Of a stretch of DNA of 64,000 nt, positions 36,901 through 45,016 are shown one piece after another. Made by a program: the position numbers and the translations under genes. The notes beneath the pieces are model-generated. The model did not search any database and was not told the DNA's origin. It was given only the letters and a program-made list of their open reading frames with translations. The first letter of the stretch is position 1; each line of letters begins with the position of its first letter. The stretch covers positions 1,674,001 to 1,738,000 of the forward strand of contig NZ_CP049272.1 of the NCBI RefSeq assembly GCF_003048775.2, written 5' to 3'. Origin of the DNA: Campylobacter concisus. GTDB taxonomy: Bacteria; Campylobacterota; Campylobacteria; Campylobacterales; Campylobacteraceae.

Positions 36901-37798
36901 ATCTAAGGTGTTTATCCGTAAGCTCTAAGATCATCTTTGCGATGTTTGCATCTATCTGTTTTAGTGTCTCTTCTATCTCGCAAATTAGCTCATCTTTTTT
37001 CTTTTTTGCGCCCTCAAGGCCAAGTAAATTTGTAAATGAATTTTTAGCTAGGTCGTTATGCACAGGCTTTCCAGCGGCCGCCTCGTCGCTTGTAAGATCG
37101 ATGATGTCGTCTTGTATCTGAAAAGCAAGGCCTAGCTTTAGGCCGATATCATAAATTTTCTCGCACTCTATTTCGTCTAAATTTACTATCATGGCACCCA
37201 TTTTTAGGCTAGCAGCGATCAGCTTTGCGGTCTTGTGGATGTGTAAAAAGACTAGCTCATCAAGGCTTAGCATCTTGCCAGAGAGGCCAAATTTAGCCTT
37301 TGCTCTTTTGATGTCCTCTTTGTTCGTATTTTCAAAAAAACAATCCAGCGCCTGACCCAGCACCATGCCGCTAACGCCAGCATTCTCGCTTAAAATTTCC
37401 ACGCATTTTATACGCGTGTCGGCTGGTAAATCGGCATGTGAAATTTCATAAAAAGCATGCGTATTTAGTGCATCTCCTGCAAGTATCGCAGTAGTCTCGT
37501 CGTATGTGACGTGAAGTGTTGGTGTGCCGCGTCTAAGGCTTGCGTTATCCATAGACGGCAGATCATCGTGGATAAGCGAGTATGTATGCATCATCTCAAG
37601 CCCCAAAGCCACTCTCATCGCCTTTTGCGTGAGTCTTTTATCCACATTTTCCACCACACCAAGAAGCAAAAGCGCCCTAAAGTGTTTCCCTCCAGCCTTT
37701 AGCATAACGCCAAGCGCCTCCTCATAATAAGGGTGAAAGCTAGGCACCTTTGGCAAATTTTCGTTTAAAAATTTTACAAAGTCCTCCAGTAGGCTCAT
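36899..37798 (-). CDS. ispA: polyprenyl diphosphate synthase (farnesyl/geranyl type)
   Basis: A 299-residue prenyltransferase that condenses isopentenyl and allylic diphosphates, giving the C15 precursor for undecaprenyl phosphate and menaquinone. Both Asp-rich metal sites are seen: first LIHDDLPSMDNASLRRG (DDxxxxD, about 76-92), second QIQDDIIDL (DDxxD, about 226-234). Two extra residues within the first motif mark the bacterial short-chain FPPS type. Overlaps the PDZ gene stop by four bases. In C. jejuni the same order (YbaB, PDZ protein, IspA, Tkt) holds. Confidence 0.95.
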   Translation of the reverse strand: MSLLEDFVKFLNENLPKVPSFHPYYEEALGVMLKAGGKHFRALLLLGVVENVDKRLTQKAMRVALGLEMMHTYSLIHDDLPSMDNASLRRGTPTLHVTYDETTAILAGDALNTHAFYEISHADLPADTRIKCVEILSENAGVSGMVLGQALDCFFENTNKEDIKRAKAKFGLSGKMLSLDELVFLHIHKTAKLIAASLKMGAMIVNLDEIECEKIYDIGLKLGLAFQIQDDIIDLTSDEAAAGKPVHNDLAKNSFTNLLGLEGAKKKKDELICEIEETLKQIDANIAKMILELTDKHLR

Positions 37799-38904
37799 TT
37801 TGGCACTCTTGCAAAAAACTGAAAGTCATTTCTGGTAAATAGAAGCGTAAAATTTTTTAATTCACCAAGCTTCTCTAAAAGCTCTTCACGACTACTCACG
37901 CTTTGTTTATCAAAACCCAAAATTTTATCGCCGGTCTTGATGCCAAAAATTTCTGCATTTGACTTTGGCTCGACCTTTGTAACGACTAAATTTTTATCCA
38001 CTGTGATACCATAATCCACCAAAATCTTATCATCAAGCATTGTTTGTGCTTCTTTTGGCATGATGTTGAAATTTGGTATATCAAGGCTTGAAGGGGCGTC
38101 TACATCGAGGCTTTGGTTAAATTTCACATCCCCACTTACTGGCACTTGAAAGAGCATTTCTTGCTTATCGCGCTTCACGATGATGTCAAGCTTTGCGCCC
38201 TTTGGAGCAAAAAGCACCATCTCATTTAGCTCTCTTAGGCTCTTTGGCTTGATGCCATTTACACTAACTAACTCGTCATCAACCATCATCATCTTGCCAC
38301 GGCCCAAAGGATCAACAAGACCTACAAAAAATTTATCCTCTTTTTGTAAAAATTTCACACCTATATCGCCGTAATATACATCATCGTAAGATACAAAGTG
38401 CTTTAGGTAGCGATTTGGTATAAATTTATCAGTTCCAACAGCTATGCCTATCATCTTGCAGCAAGGTGTGTTTATCTCGCCAGTCGCGTTATACTCGAAG
38501 CTTAACGTGTCAAAATCGCCTAAATTTTGCCCTAAAGACTTGATGTGACCCATGACGGTGTTATTAGAGTCGTTTAAGATGCCAACCCAAGTGCTCTTTT
38601 TTATGCGCTCCTCGTTGGTCTCATCAGCCATCACGACAGGGCTTAGCTCCTTGCTAGAGCGCACTAAGAAAAGCTGCAAATATGGGTCAAATTTGACATA
38701 TTCTCCAAGCGGGGCTCCGTCACTTTTTGGCACTGCGATCAAATTTTTAGTGATAGCCACGCCAAAGTGTTTATTTACCGAGACGATTGAGTTTTTGTTC
38801 TTTTCAAAGCAGGCATTAAAGTCCTCTTGCGTAGGCCTAGGATCGGCGTTTAGGCAAAGCGCTGATAGCAAAAATGCAAGAGTAAATTTATATTTTAATC
38901 TCAT
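37795..38904 (-). CDS. periplasmic PDZ-domain protein
   Basis: A 369-residue exported protein (signal MRLKYKFTLAFLLSALCLNA). The first part (about 25-200) looks like a degenerate trypsin-like or HtrA-like fold without an obvious Ser-His-Asp triad; one PDZ-like segment lies at about 195-240 (KMMMVDDELVSVNGIKPKS) and a second, clearer one at about 290-350 (VEPKSNAEIFGIKTGDKILG). It probably acts as a periplasmic adaptor or chaperone rather than a protease. A homologous gene sits at the same place in C. jejuni. Role unknown. Confidence 0.8.
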   Translation of the reverse strand: MRLKYKFTLAFLLSALCLNADPRPTQEDFNACFEKNKNSIVSVNKHFGVAITKNLIAVPKSDGAPLGEYVKFDPYLQLFLVRSSKELSPVVMADETNEERIKKSTWVGILNDSNNTVMGHIKSLGQNLGDFDTLSFEYNATGEINTPCCKMIGIAVGTDKFIPNRYLKHFVSYDDVYYGDIGVKFLQKEDKFFVGLVDPLGRGKMMMVDDELVSVNGIKPKSLRELNEMVLFAPKGAKLDIIVKRDKQEMLFQVPVSGDVKFNQSLDVDAPSSLDIPNFNIMPKEAQTMLDDKILVDYGITVDKNLVVTKVEPKSNAEIFGIKTGDKILGFDKQSVSSREELLEKLGELKNFTLLFTRNDFQFFARVPK

Positions 38905-39215
38905 TTTATCCCCATCGAAGCAAGGCCGCCAAGCATCCTTGAAGCGGTGTTTTTCTTATCAGCCTCAACTGACTTTAGTACGTCATTCACGGCGCTTATT
39001 AGCAAAATTTGCATACTCTCTTTATCTTCAAGCAAGCTATCATCTATGCTGATATCAAGTATCTCGCCGCTGCCGTTTGCTCTAACGCTCACTAGTCCGC
39101 CGCCGCTTTTTGCACCAAATTCTTTATTTTTACTCTCTTCTTCCATCTGCTTTGCCTGCTTTTGCACATCCTCAAGCATCTGCCCCATCTTTGAAAAGTC
39201 AAATCCCTCAAACAT
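38901..39215 (-). CDS. YbaB/EbfC nucleoid-associated protein
   Basis: A 104-residue protein: helical N-terminus MGQMLEDVQKQAKQMEEES, then the strand region VSVRANGSGEILDISIDDSLL, then a second helix, the full YbaB layout. These small dimers bind DNA and affect nucleoid structure and gene expression. Three bases after panD, and overlapping the next gene by four bases. Confidence 0.92.
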   Translation of the reverse strand: MFEGFDFSKMGQMLEDVQKQAKQMEEESKNKEFGAKSGGGLVSVRANGSGEILDISIDDSLLEDKESMQILLISAVNDVLKSVEADKKNTASRMLGGLASMGIK

Positions 39216-39218
39216 CGC

Positions 39219-39566
39219 CTACTCCTTTATGATCTCGTTTTTGTTATTTACGTGCACGATGGTTGGCTTAAATTTCTTAGCCTTTTTAAATTTCATGCTA
39301 GCGTAAGCCACGATGATGACCACGTCTCCTACGCAGACCTTTCTCGCAGCTGCGCCATTTAGGCAAATTTCGCCTTTTTTGCCCTTTATCACGTAGGTGG
39401 CAAATCTCTCGCCATTATTTACGTCTAAAATTTCAACCTTTTGATTTTCTATCAAATTTGCAGCTTTTATAAGCTCCTCGCCGATGCTGATCGAGCCAAC
39501 ATAGTTTAAATTTGCGTCTGTTACGACGGCTCTGTGGATCTTACTAGCTAAAATTTCTATATTCAT
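39219..39566 (-). CDS. panD: aspartate 1-decarboxylase
   Basis: A 115-residue proenzyme that decarboxylates aspartate to beta-alanine for pantothenate and CoA. The self-cleavage site Gly24-Ser25 (in YVGSIS) generates the pyruvoyl group. The other hallmarks are [14 protein letters not shown] (about 9-22), the stretch ending [21 protein letters not shown] (about 68-88). In C. jejuni panD belongs with panBC; here it lies inside the murE-ybaB operon, two bases after murE. Confidence 0.95.
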   Translation of the reverse strand: MNIEILASKIHRAVVTDANLNYVGSISIGEELIKAANLIENQKVEILDVNNGERFATYVIKGKKGEICLNGAAARKVCVGDVVIIVAYASMKFKKAKKFKPTIVHVNNKNEIIKE

Positions 39567-39568
39567 TT

Positions 39569-40852
39569 TTACCTCTTTAAAAGCTCTTTTACTACTTCTT
39601 TATCGCTAAATGGGTGCTTGACACCCTTTATCTCTTGATATGGCTCGTCGCCTTTGCCAAGTATGACAAGCGCCCAGCCGGGCTCAAGCTTGCTAATGGC
39701 TAGCGCGATCGCCTCTTTGCGGTTGGCGTTTCGTATCAAATTTTCATTTTGGCTCATGCCAGCGCAAATTTCATCGATTATGCTCTCTGGCTCTTCGCTT
39801 CTTGGATTGTCACTAGTGACTATGCAAATTCTTGCGTATTTTTGGGCTATTGCTCCCATTTTAGGGCGCTTTGTCCTATCTCTGTCGCCGCCTGCACCAA
39901 AGACTGCGATCAAATTTAGATGTCTAAGCGAGTTTAGCACCTTTTCTATGCCATCTGGAGTATGAGCAAAGTCTACAATGACTAGAGGATCAGTGCTAAC
40001 CACTTCCATCCTGCCACTAACACCTTTAAATTTGCTTATCGCATTTGAAAGTGCGGCTGCATCTGGGCGCTCTAGCAGGCAAACTGCGCCAAGGGCTGCG
40101 ATTAGGTTGTAAAGATTAAACTCACCTTGCAGACTTGAGTCTATCTCCACATCGCCATTTGGCGTCTTGATAACCGCATCTATACCGTCTTTTAGCCCAT
40201 AAACCACCGGCGCAAAGCTAGCTGGCTTTTTGAGCGAATATGTATAGGCATTTTTTGGGTTAAATTTAACACCACCATCGTCAATATTTATGAGTTTTAC
40301 GCTCTCATCGTCAAAAAAACTTGACTTTACTCTAGCGTACTCCTCCATGCTCTTGTGGTAGTCTAGGTGATCTTGGGTTAGGTTTGTAAAAATTTTAAGG
40401 GCAAAATTTAAGCTCTCTATGCGTTTTTGAGCGATCGCGTGCGAGCTAACTTCCATCACAAAGTACTCGCAGCCCTGCTCGCTAGCTGCTTTGAGGTATG
40501 AAAGCGTCCTTAAAATAGCACTTGTCGTAAGCGCCTTGTCATCTATCTGCTTGCCCTCTATAAATGCCCCTCTTGTGCCACTTAGCCCGCATTTTTTGCC
40601 TAAATTTCGTAAAGTCTCATAGATAGCAGCAGCCGTTGTGGTCTTGCCATTTGTACCTGTGATGCCAACTATCTTTAAATTTTTATCGATATTTAAGAGC
40701 TTTTTGCATTCTTCAAGGCTGATTATTTTAGCGCCATTTTTTACCGCTGCCTCTGCAAATTTTGCATTTGCAGTAGTTTGCACAAAGTATGCACCCTGCT
40801 CGCACTCGTTTGAGTCATCTGTTATGAAGCTATTTTCTACTGATATTTTCAT
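39569..40852 (-). CDS. murE: UDP-MurNAc-L-Ala-D-Glu:meso-DAP ligase
   Basis: A 427-residue Mur ligase that adds the third amino acid to the peptidoglycan precursor. ATP site [13 protein letters not shown] spans about 63-75. [10 protein letters not shown] (about 342-351) holds the DNPR motif that selects meso-diaminopimelate, expected for a Gram-negative. The N-terminal UDP-binding domain is short compared with E. coli MurE (495 residues), as is usual for the epsilon group. Start overlaps the stop of the upstream TPR-like gene by 23 bases. Confidence 0.95.
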   Translation of the reverse strand: MKISVENSFITDDSNECEQGAYFVQTTANAKFAEAAVKNGAKIISLEECKKLLNIDKNLKIVGITGTNGKTTTAAAIYETLRNLGKKCGLSGTRGAFIEGKQIDDKALTTSAILRTLSYLKAASEQGCEYFVMEVSSHAIAQKRIESLNFALKIFTNLTQDHLDYHKSMEEYARVKSSFFDDESVKLINIDDGGVKFNPKNAYTYSLKKPASFAPVVYGLKDGIDAVIKTPNGDVEIDSSLQGEFNLYNLIAALGAVCLLERPDAAALSNAISKFKGVSGRMEVVSTDPLVIVDFAHTPDGIEKVLNSLRHLNLIAVFGAGGDRDRTKRPKMGAIAQKYARICIVTSDNPRSEEPESIIDEICAGMSQNENLIRNANRKEAIALAISKLEPGWALVILGKGDEPYQEIKGVKHPFSDKEVVKELLKR

Positions 40853-41402
40853 CGTTTTGTCTTTTTTGTATCTCTTTAAAAAGCTGATCTATGCGCTCAT
40901 CGCCACCAAACATCACCGCCGCACTCTCAAGATAGTTTATACTCATTTCGATGAAGTCATTTTTTATCAAATTTCCCAAAAATTCTAAAAAATCATCTTT
41001 GTTTGAGATCATAACCTTGGTTGAGAACATGATATTTTCAAAGACCTTTTTGAAGCTCCCGTCCTTATAAACAGCCTTTTTAAAGTCCTCGTAGCTGATC
41101 GCGTCTTGCTCTTCAAAATACTCATCGCTAGCCAATCTTGATTCTAAAATTTTTAAAATTTCATCCATTCCTTCATCATCTTCGCCAGCTCTTAGTTTAT
41201 CCATAAAATAGTCAAATAAAAGCTTTGCTTCCTCTGCATTTTTCTCGCCAAGGGAGCAAATTTGTATCAAAAATAGTAAATTTTTATCCTGTGTCTTTTC
41301 GTAAGCTAGAGAGAAGTAAAAGATCGCGTCTTTAAATTTAGAGCGCTTGAAGTGTTTAATGCCTATTTTTTTATAATCTATCAATGTCAAATTCCTCGCC
41401 AA
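40830..41402 (-). CDS. TPR-like hypothetical protein
   Basis: Up to 190 residues, helical, with a tetratricopeptide-like start (KHFKRSKFKDAIFYFSLAYEKTQDKNLLFLIQICSL split into two helices, about residues 17-50) and an acidic middle. The start is uncertain: the longest frame begins at a TTG overlapping the NifU-like gene by 32 bases; TTG codons at 41390 or 41384 follow a GAGGAA site and are as likely. The neighbour of murE in C. jejuni is also a hypothetical of this kind. Function unknown; context suggests a cell-envelope link, but this is weak. Confidence 0.75.
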   Translation of the reverse strand: MARNLTLIDYKKIGIKHFKRSKFKDAIFYFSLAYEKTQDKNLLFLIQICSLGEKNAEEAKLLFDYFMDKLRAGEDDEGMDEILKILESRLASDEYFEEQDAISYEDFKKAVYKDGSFKKVFENIMFSTKVMISNKDDFLEFLGNLIKNDFIEMSINYLESAAVMFGGDERIDQLFKEIQKRQNDENISRK

Positions 41403-41646
41403 TCGGGATATTTACGACCTCAAGCTCTGGGTGAATATCCATACGAAGTTGTCTTTCGAGTCCATATTTTAGTGTAGTTGTGCTAGCTGCACATCCATGA
41501 CAATGCCCTGTAAGTCTTACGTAAATTTTGCCGTTTTTTATGCCAAGTAGCTCCATGCCACCGCCATCATTTTCAAGCATCGGTAATACCTTTTGCAAAC
41601 TCGCACTGACTGGTTTTAAAAGTTCTTCATCGCTAAATGGGATCAT
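41371..41646 (-). CDS. NifU-like Fe-S scaffold (Nfu domain)
   Basis: A 91-residue single Nfu domain protein: VSASLQKVLPMLENDGGGMEL start, then VRLTGHCHGCAASTTTLKYG with the CXXC pair that bridges a [4Fe-4S] cluster between two monomers, and LERQLR helix. It would carry Fe-S clusters to apo-proteins such as the fumarase or ferredoxins of this window. First gene of the operon; the -10 box at 41674-41679 lies just upstream. Confidence 0.92.
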   Translation of the reverse strand: MIPFSDEELLKPVSASLQKVLPMLENDGGGMELLGIKNGKIYVRLTGHCHGCAASTTTLKYGLERQLRMDIHPELEVVNIPIGEEFDIDRL

Positions 41647-41673
41647 ATCTTTTTCCTATTAAATTTTTGGGCT

Positions 41674-41679
41674 ATTATA
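41674..41679 (-). promoter_or_regulatory. promoter -10 box for the NifU-murE-ispA operon
   Basis: The reverse strand reads GCTATAATAGCCCAAAAATT, the recurrent promoter motif. It lies about 28 bases before the NifU-like start. Confidence 0.65.
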
Positions 41680-41829
41680 GCAAAATAAAAATGCAAAAAA
41701 TAATGGCTATATTTTTGCTTAGCGCTAATTTTGCTTTGTAATGTAAACCTTTTTGACACACCTAGTCAGTTTTGATTATTAAATATTTGAGCTAAAATTT
41801 AGTAAATTTTTGATTATTAGTTTTAGGAT

Positions 41830-41852
41830 AAAAGGGCAAATTTCGCCCTTTT
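41830..41852 (-). terminator. intrinsic terminator of the ABC transporter operon
   Basis: AAAAGGGC (41830-41837) and GCCCTTTT (41845-41852) form an 8-base stem just past the stop of the binding-protein gene, with T residues after the hairpin on the transcribed strand. Confidence 0.78.
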
Positions 41853-41855
41853 TGT

Positions 41856-42773
41856 TTAATCTATTAGAAGCGATTTTATATCTACTTTTTGCTCGATCAT
41901 CTTGCTCTCAAGCATAAATTCTTGCGTAGCTTCAAGTGCTTTTATATCTTCAGGCGTGATCTTTGGACTAAAGTCATACTGCGGATACATACTCTTTACC
42001 GCCTCTATGCTAAGCCCAGTCTCTTCAGCCGTAAATTTTAATGCCTCTTCCTCATTTGCTTTCATAAAAGCCAAAATTTCATCTTGAGCCTTTTTAAATT
42101 TTTCAACTAGATCTTTATGCTTTTTGTAAAATTCTCCGCTTGTGGCAGTGACGATAACTGGAGTGATGACGCCCTTGCCTGTTGTTACGACACTAAGTCC
42201 TGATTTTTTAGCATTATAAGCAGCTGGTCCAGCAAGAAGTGCTGCATCGACACTACCATTTTCAAGTGCAGCTTGTGCAGCTGGGATGCCCATAGAAACG
42301 AACTCTACGTCATTTATACCTAGACCGCCAAGAGCAAGATACCTAACCAAAAGCTCATTTAATATCGTGCCTTTTGGCCCTGCTATTTTTTTACCTTTTA
42401 AGTCTTTAGCGGTTTTTATGCCTTTATCTTTAACAAATATCGCAAAAGCTTCAGGTGCTCTTGAATATGCACTTATGATCTTTATGTCAGCTTTATTTGC
42501 TGCTGCAAGTATGACTGAAGTTCCGCCCACGCAGTTTAGAAACTGGAGCGAATTTGAAGCTAGAGCTTGAGTCTGCTTTGCACCTGAGGTGATCTCGGAG
42601 TACTCGACTGGCATGCCAAAAGATTTAGCATAAAAGCCTTTAAATTTATCGACGATTGAGGGGACATTTAGCGGCGATTTGACGTAGGTCATGCCGATCT
42701 TATCTAGCTCACTTGCGTTTGCTACTAGACAAAGCAAAGAGGCTGCACACAAAATCTTAAAAAACTTTCTCAT
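41856..42773 (-). CDS. ABC transporter substrate-binding protein (SsuA/NMT1-type)
   Basis: A 305-residue periplasmic binding protein with a Sec signal (MRKFFKILCAASLLCLVANA). The mature part has the SsuA/TauA/NMT1 layout: IGMTYVKSPLNVPSIVDKFK, EYSEITSGAKQTQALASNSL, KDLKGKKIAGPKGTILNELL and NGSVDAALLAGPAAYNAKKSG. Relatives bind sulfonates, taurine, nitrate or thiamine precursors; the ligand cannot be read from sequence. It is last in the operon, 76 bases after the ATPase gene, whose product is cytoplasmic, so spacing may allow higher expression of the binding protein. Confidence 0.88.
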   Translation of the reverse strand: MRKFFKILCAASLLCLVANASELDKIGMTYVKSPLNVPSIVDKFKGFYAKSFGMPVEYSEITSGAKQTQALASNSLQFLNCVGGTSVILAAANKADIKIISAYSRAPEAFAIFVKDKGIKTAKDLKGKKIAGPKGTILNELLVRYLALGGLGINDVEFVSMGIPAAQAALENGSVDAALLAGPAAYNAKKSGLSVVTTGKGVITPVIVTATSGEFYKKHKDLVEKFKKAQDEILAFMKANEEEALKFTAEETGLSIEAVKSMYPQYDFSPKITPEDIKALEATQEFMLESKMIEQKVDIKSLLID

Positions 42774-42849
42774 ATTTGCTCCTTTAAAAATTTTCCAAAT
42801 TATATAACTTTTTGCTTCGTTTTGGTTTTAATTATCATTTTATAAAATG

Positions 42850-43542
42850 CTAAATTTCGCTCAAAATTTTACGCTTTAAATTTATTAGTTCATCGCAAAG
42901 CAAATCTCTTGGCTTAGCTAGATTTGACAGGTCATAGCTTGATTTCATCCCGCCTTTTTCAAGCAAAATGATCTCATCTGCTAAAAATAGGGCTTCATCG
43001 ACATTATGAGTGACAAAAATGATGGTTTTGCTGGCTTGAAGCTTTAAAATTTCAGCCTGCATGCTGGCTCTCGTAAAAGCATCAAGTGCTGCAAATGGCT
43101 CATCCATAAGGATCAAATTTGCCTCGTACGCAAGCACTCTTGCAAGCGAAACACGCGAGCTCATACCGCCAGATAGCTGCGAAACAGCGGCAAATTTAAA
43201 GTCGCTAAGCCCTATCATTGATATGAGCCTATCTATCTTTGCCTCGTCTATCTCATGCTTTTTAAGCGCAAATACGATATTTTCATAGACATTTAAAAAA
43301 GGCATGAGCCTAGGCTCTTGAAAGACAAAGCCGATCTTTGCTTGCTCTTTAAATTTTATCTCGCCAAGGCTTAGACCCTCAAGTCCAGCAATAAGCCTTA
43401 AAAGCGTAGTTTTACCGCAACCACTTCTGCCAAGTATTACAGTGATCTTATCTTTTTTTATAGTTAAATTTAGCTCTTTTAAAACGTCGATACGCTTGTC
43501 ATTAATAAAAAAATGCTTGGATAAATTTAAAATTTCTATCAT
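42850..43542 (-). CDS. ABC transporter ATP-binding protein (SsuB/TauB-type)
   Basis: A 230-residue ATPase: Walker A GRSGCGKTT (38-46), signature LSGGMSSRVSLARVLA (the usual Q is replaced by S), Walker B LILMDEPFAALD and switch His in IIFVTHNVDEALFLAD. It would energise the importer formed with the adjacent permease and binding protein. Overlaps the permease stop by four bases. Confidence 0.92.
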   Translation of the reverse strand: MIEILNLSKHFFINDKRIDVLKELNLTIKKDKITVILGRSGCGKTTLLRLIAGLEGLSLGEIKFKEQAKIGFVFQEPRLMPFLNVYENIVFALKKHEIDEAKIDRLISMIGLSDFKFAAVSQLSGGMSSRVSLARVLAYEANLILMDEPFAALDAFTRASMQAEILKLQASKTIIFVTHNVDEALFLADEIILLEKGGMKSSYDLSNLAKPRDLLCDELINLKRKILSEI

Positions 43543-44288
43543 TTTTCACTTCGTAAAAGGCTAAATTTAGATATCAAAAATAAAAATATCCTATCTATGA
43601 GTACGCCACAAATTCCTATCGTAAAAATGCCAACAAATATCCTATCTGCGCGCGAAAGCTCCTCCGCATCTAGTATGAGATAGCCTAGCCCGCTAGAAGC
43701 TGCGATCATCTCCGCTCCCACAATCGCTCGCATAGCGTAGCCAAAACCTATGCGCATACCTACAAAAATATCTTTTATGGCATTTTTTAGGATGATTTTG
43801 TAAAAAATTTCAAATTTACTAAAACAAAAAATTTTACCAACCTCAATAAGCTTCACATCGCAGCTAGTTAGCCCTTTTGAAATACTTAAAAACATTGGAA
43901 AAAACGATGCTAAGATGATAATAATAATTTTTGGAGTTTCGTTTATACCAAACCAAAGCACCAAAATAGCAATAAGGCTAAGTGGTGGAACATTTCTAAA
44001 AAACTCTAGTATCCACTCGTAATAAATACTAGCTTTTGGAAATAGCGCTGCCACTCCGCCAAAAGCAAATGCCAAAACAAAAGCCAAAATATAGCCAACA
44101 AATATACGCTTAAAGCTAATCATCACATGCGTTATTAACTCGCCACTTAAGCTCATGTCAAACATCGTTTTAAGTGTCGTAATAGGACTTGGCAAGATAT
44201 AGGGCGTGAAAATTTCTAGCTCACAAACGACCTGCCAGAGGACAAAGATCACTAGGATCAAAACGCTCTTTTTAAAAATTTCTATCAT
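43539..44288 (-). CDS. ABC transporter permease (SsuC/TauC-type)
   Basis: A 249-residue permease of the BPD_transp_1 class, with six hydrophobic segments and the EAA loop SKGLTSCDVKLIEVGKIF (about 140-157). The sequence LVLWFGINETPKIIIIILASFFP is typical of SsuC. Overlaps the preceding gene by four bases (ATGA), so the operon is tightly coupled. Confidence 0.92.
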   Translation of the reverse strand: MIEIFKKSVLILVIFVLWQVVCELEIFTPYILPSPITTLKTMFDMSLSGELITHVMISFKRIFVGYILAFVLAFAFGGVAALFPKASIYYEWILEFFRNVPPLSLIAILVLWFGINETPKIIIIILASFFPMFLSISKGLTSCDVKLIEVGKIFCFSKFEIFYKIILKNAIKDIFVGMRIGFGYAMRAIVGAEMIAASSGLGYLILDAEELSRADRIFVGIFTIGICGVLIDRIFLFLISKFSLLRSEK

Positions 44289-44893
44289 AGCCCATCTCCA
44301 TTGTGACAGCCGTTTTCGCAGTATAAAAGCTCAATGATCTGATAGTTTTTAAGCTCGCTAAATTTATATGAAAATGCGTTTTGTATCTTTTCTTTGCTGC
44401 ATAAGCTTAGTGTTTTTATGCCTAAATTTTCAAAAAAACCAGGAGGAATCGGGCTTGATTCTATTTTGCTTGTTTGTAAATTTATATCGTTTAGCTCTTT
44501 AAATTTTTTCCATGTTAAAAATGTAGTTCGCTCTAATTTTAAAGAATTTCCAAGCTCAGCCAAGTCATCACAAGGCGTTGTTATATAAAGCCACTCATCT
44601 TCTTTTAGCTTCGAGCTAAGTTCAATGGCGCTTTCTATTAAAATGGGATTTAAGTTTGAAATATTGTTTGAAAATTCTTTAAAATTTGATCTTATAAAAT
44701 TTACAGCTCTCGGACAGCGACTGTCTAAAACCATGCCCTTAGAGCATAAATTTTTATATGAATTTTTGATATCGCTAACATGATCTTTTTCGCACTCTAC
44801 TATGTTAAAGCCCTTATTTTGCAAGAGCTCTTTTAACGCAGAGAGGTCATACATATTTTTTACAACGGGATTTAGCCAAAGTAGCTTTCTCAC
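44285..44893 (-). CDS. [FeFe]-hydrogenase H-cluster domain-like protein
   Basis: A 202-residue soluble protein starting with GTG (site ACGGAG before it). Four cysteines sit in contexts like the H-cluster ligands of [FeFe]-hydrogenases: Cys60 in DSRCPRAVNFI (compare TSCCPAW), Cys108 in TTPCDDLAELG (compare MPCTAKK), and Cys192/Cys196 in YCENGCHNGDGL (compare ACPGGCINGGGQ). The segment SPIPPGFFENLGIK takes the place of the usual GVMEAA stretch. It is shorter than hydrogenases (about 350 residues), lacks ferredoxin domains, and has Arg where the proton-relay Cys stands. It opens the ABC importer operon. The assignment is by-eye alignment; activity is doubtful and the role unknown. Confidence 0.6.
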   Translation of the reverse strand: MRKLLWLNPVVKNMYDLSALKELLQNKGFNIVECEKDHVSDIKNSYKNLCSKGMVLDSRCPRAVNFIRSNFKEFSNNISNLNPILIESAIELSSKLKEDEWLYITTPCDDLAELGNSLKLERTTFLTWKKFKELNDINLQTSKIESSPIPPGFFENLGIKTLSLCSKEKIQNAFSYKFSELKNYQIIELLYCENGCHNGDGL

Positions 44894-45016
44894 GAGTTCT
44901 CCGTAATTTTAATAATAGAAATCAAGATTCTATCATTTAAAAATTTAAACCAAGTAAAAAGAGCCTCTTATGACTAAAATCACAAAAGAAGGGTCGTACA
45001 AAAAACTAAACTTAAC

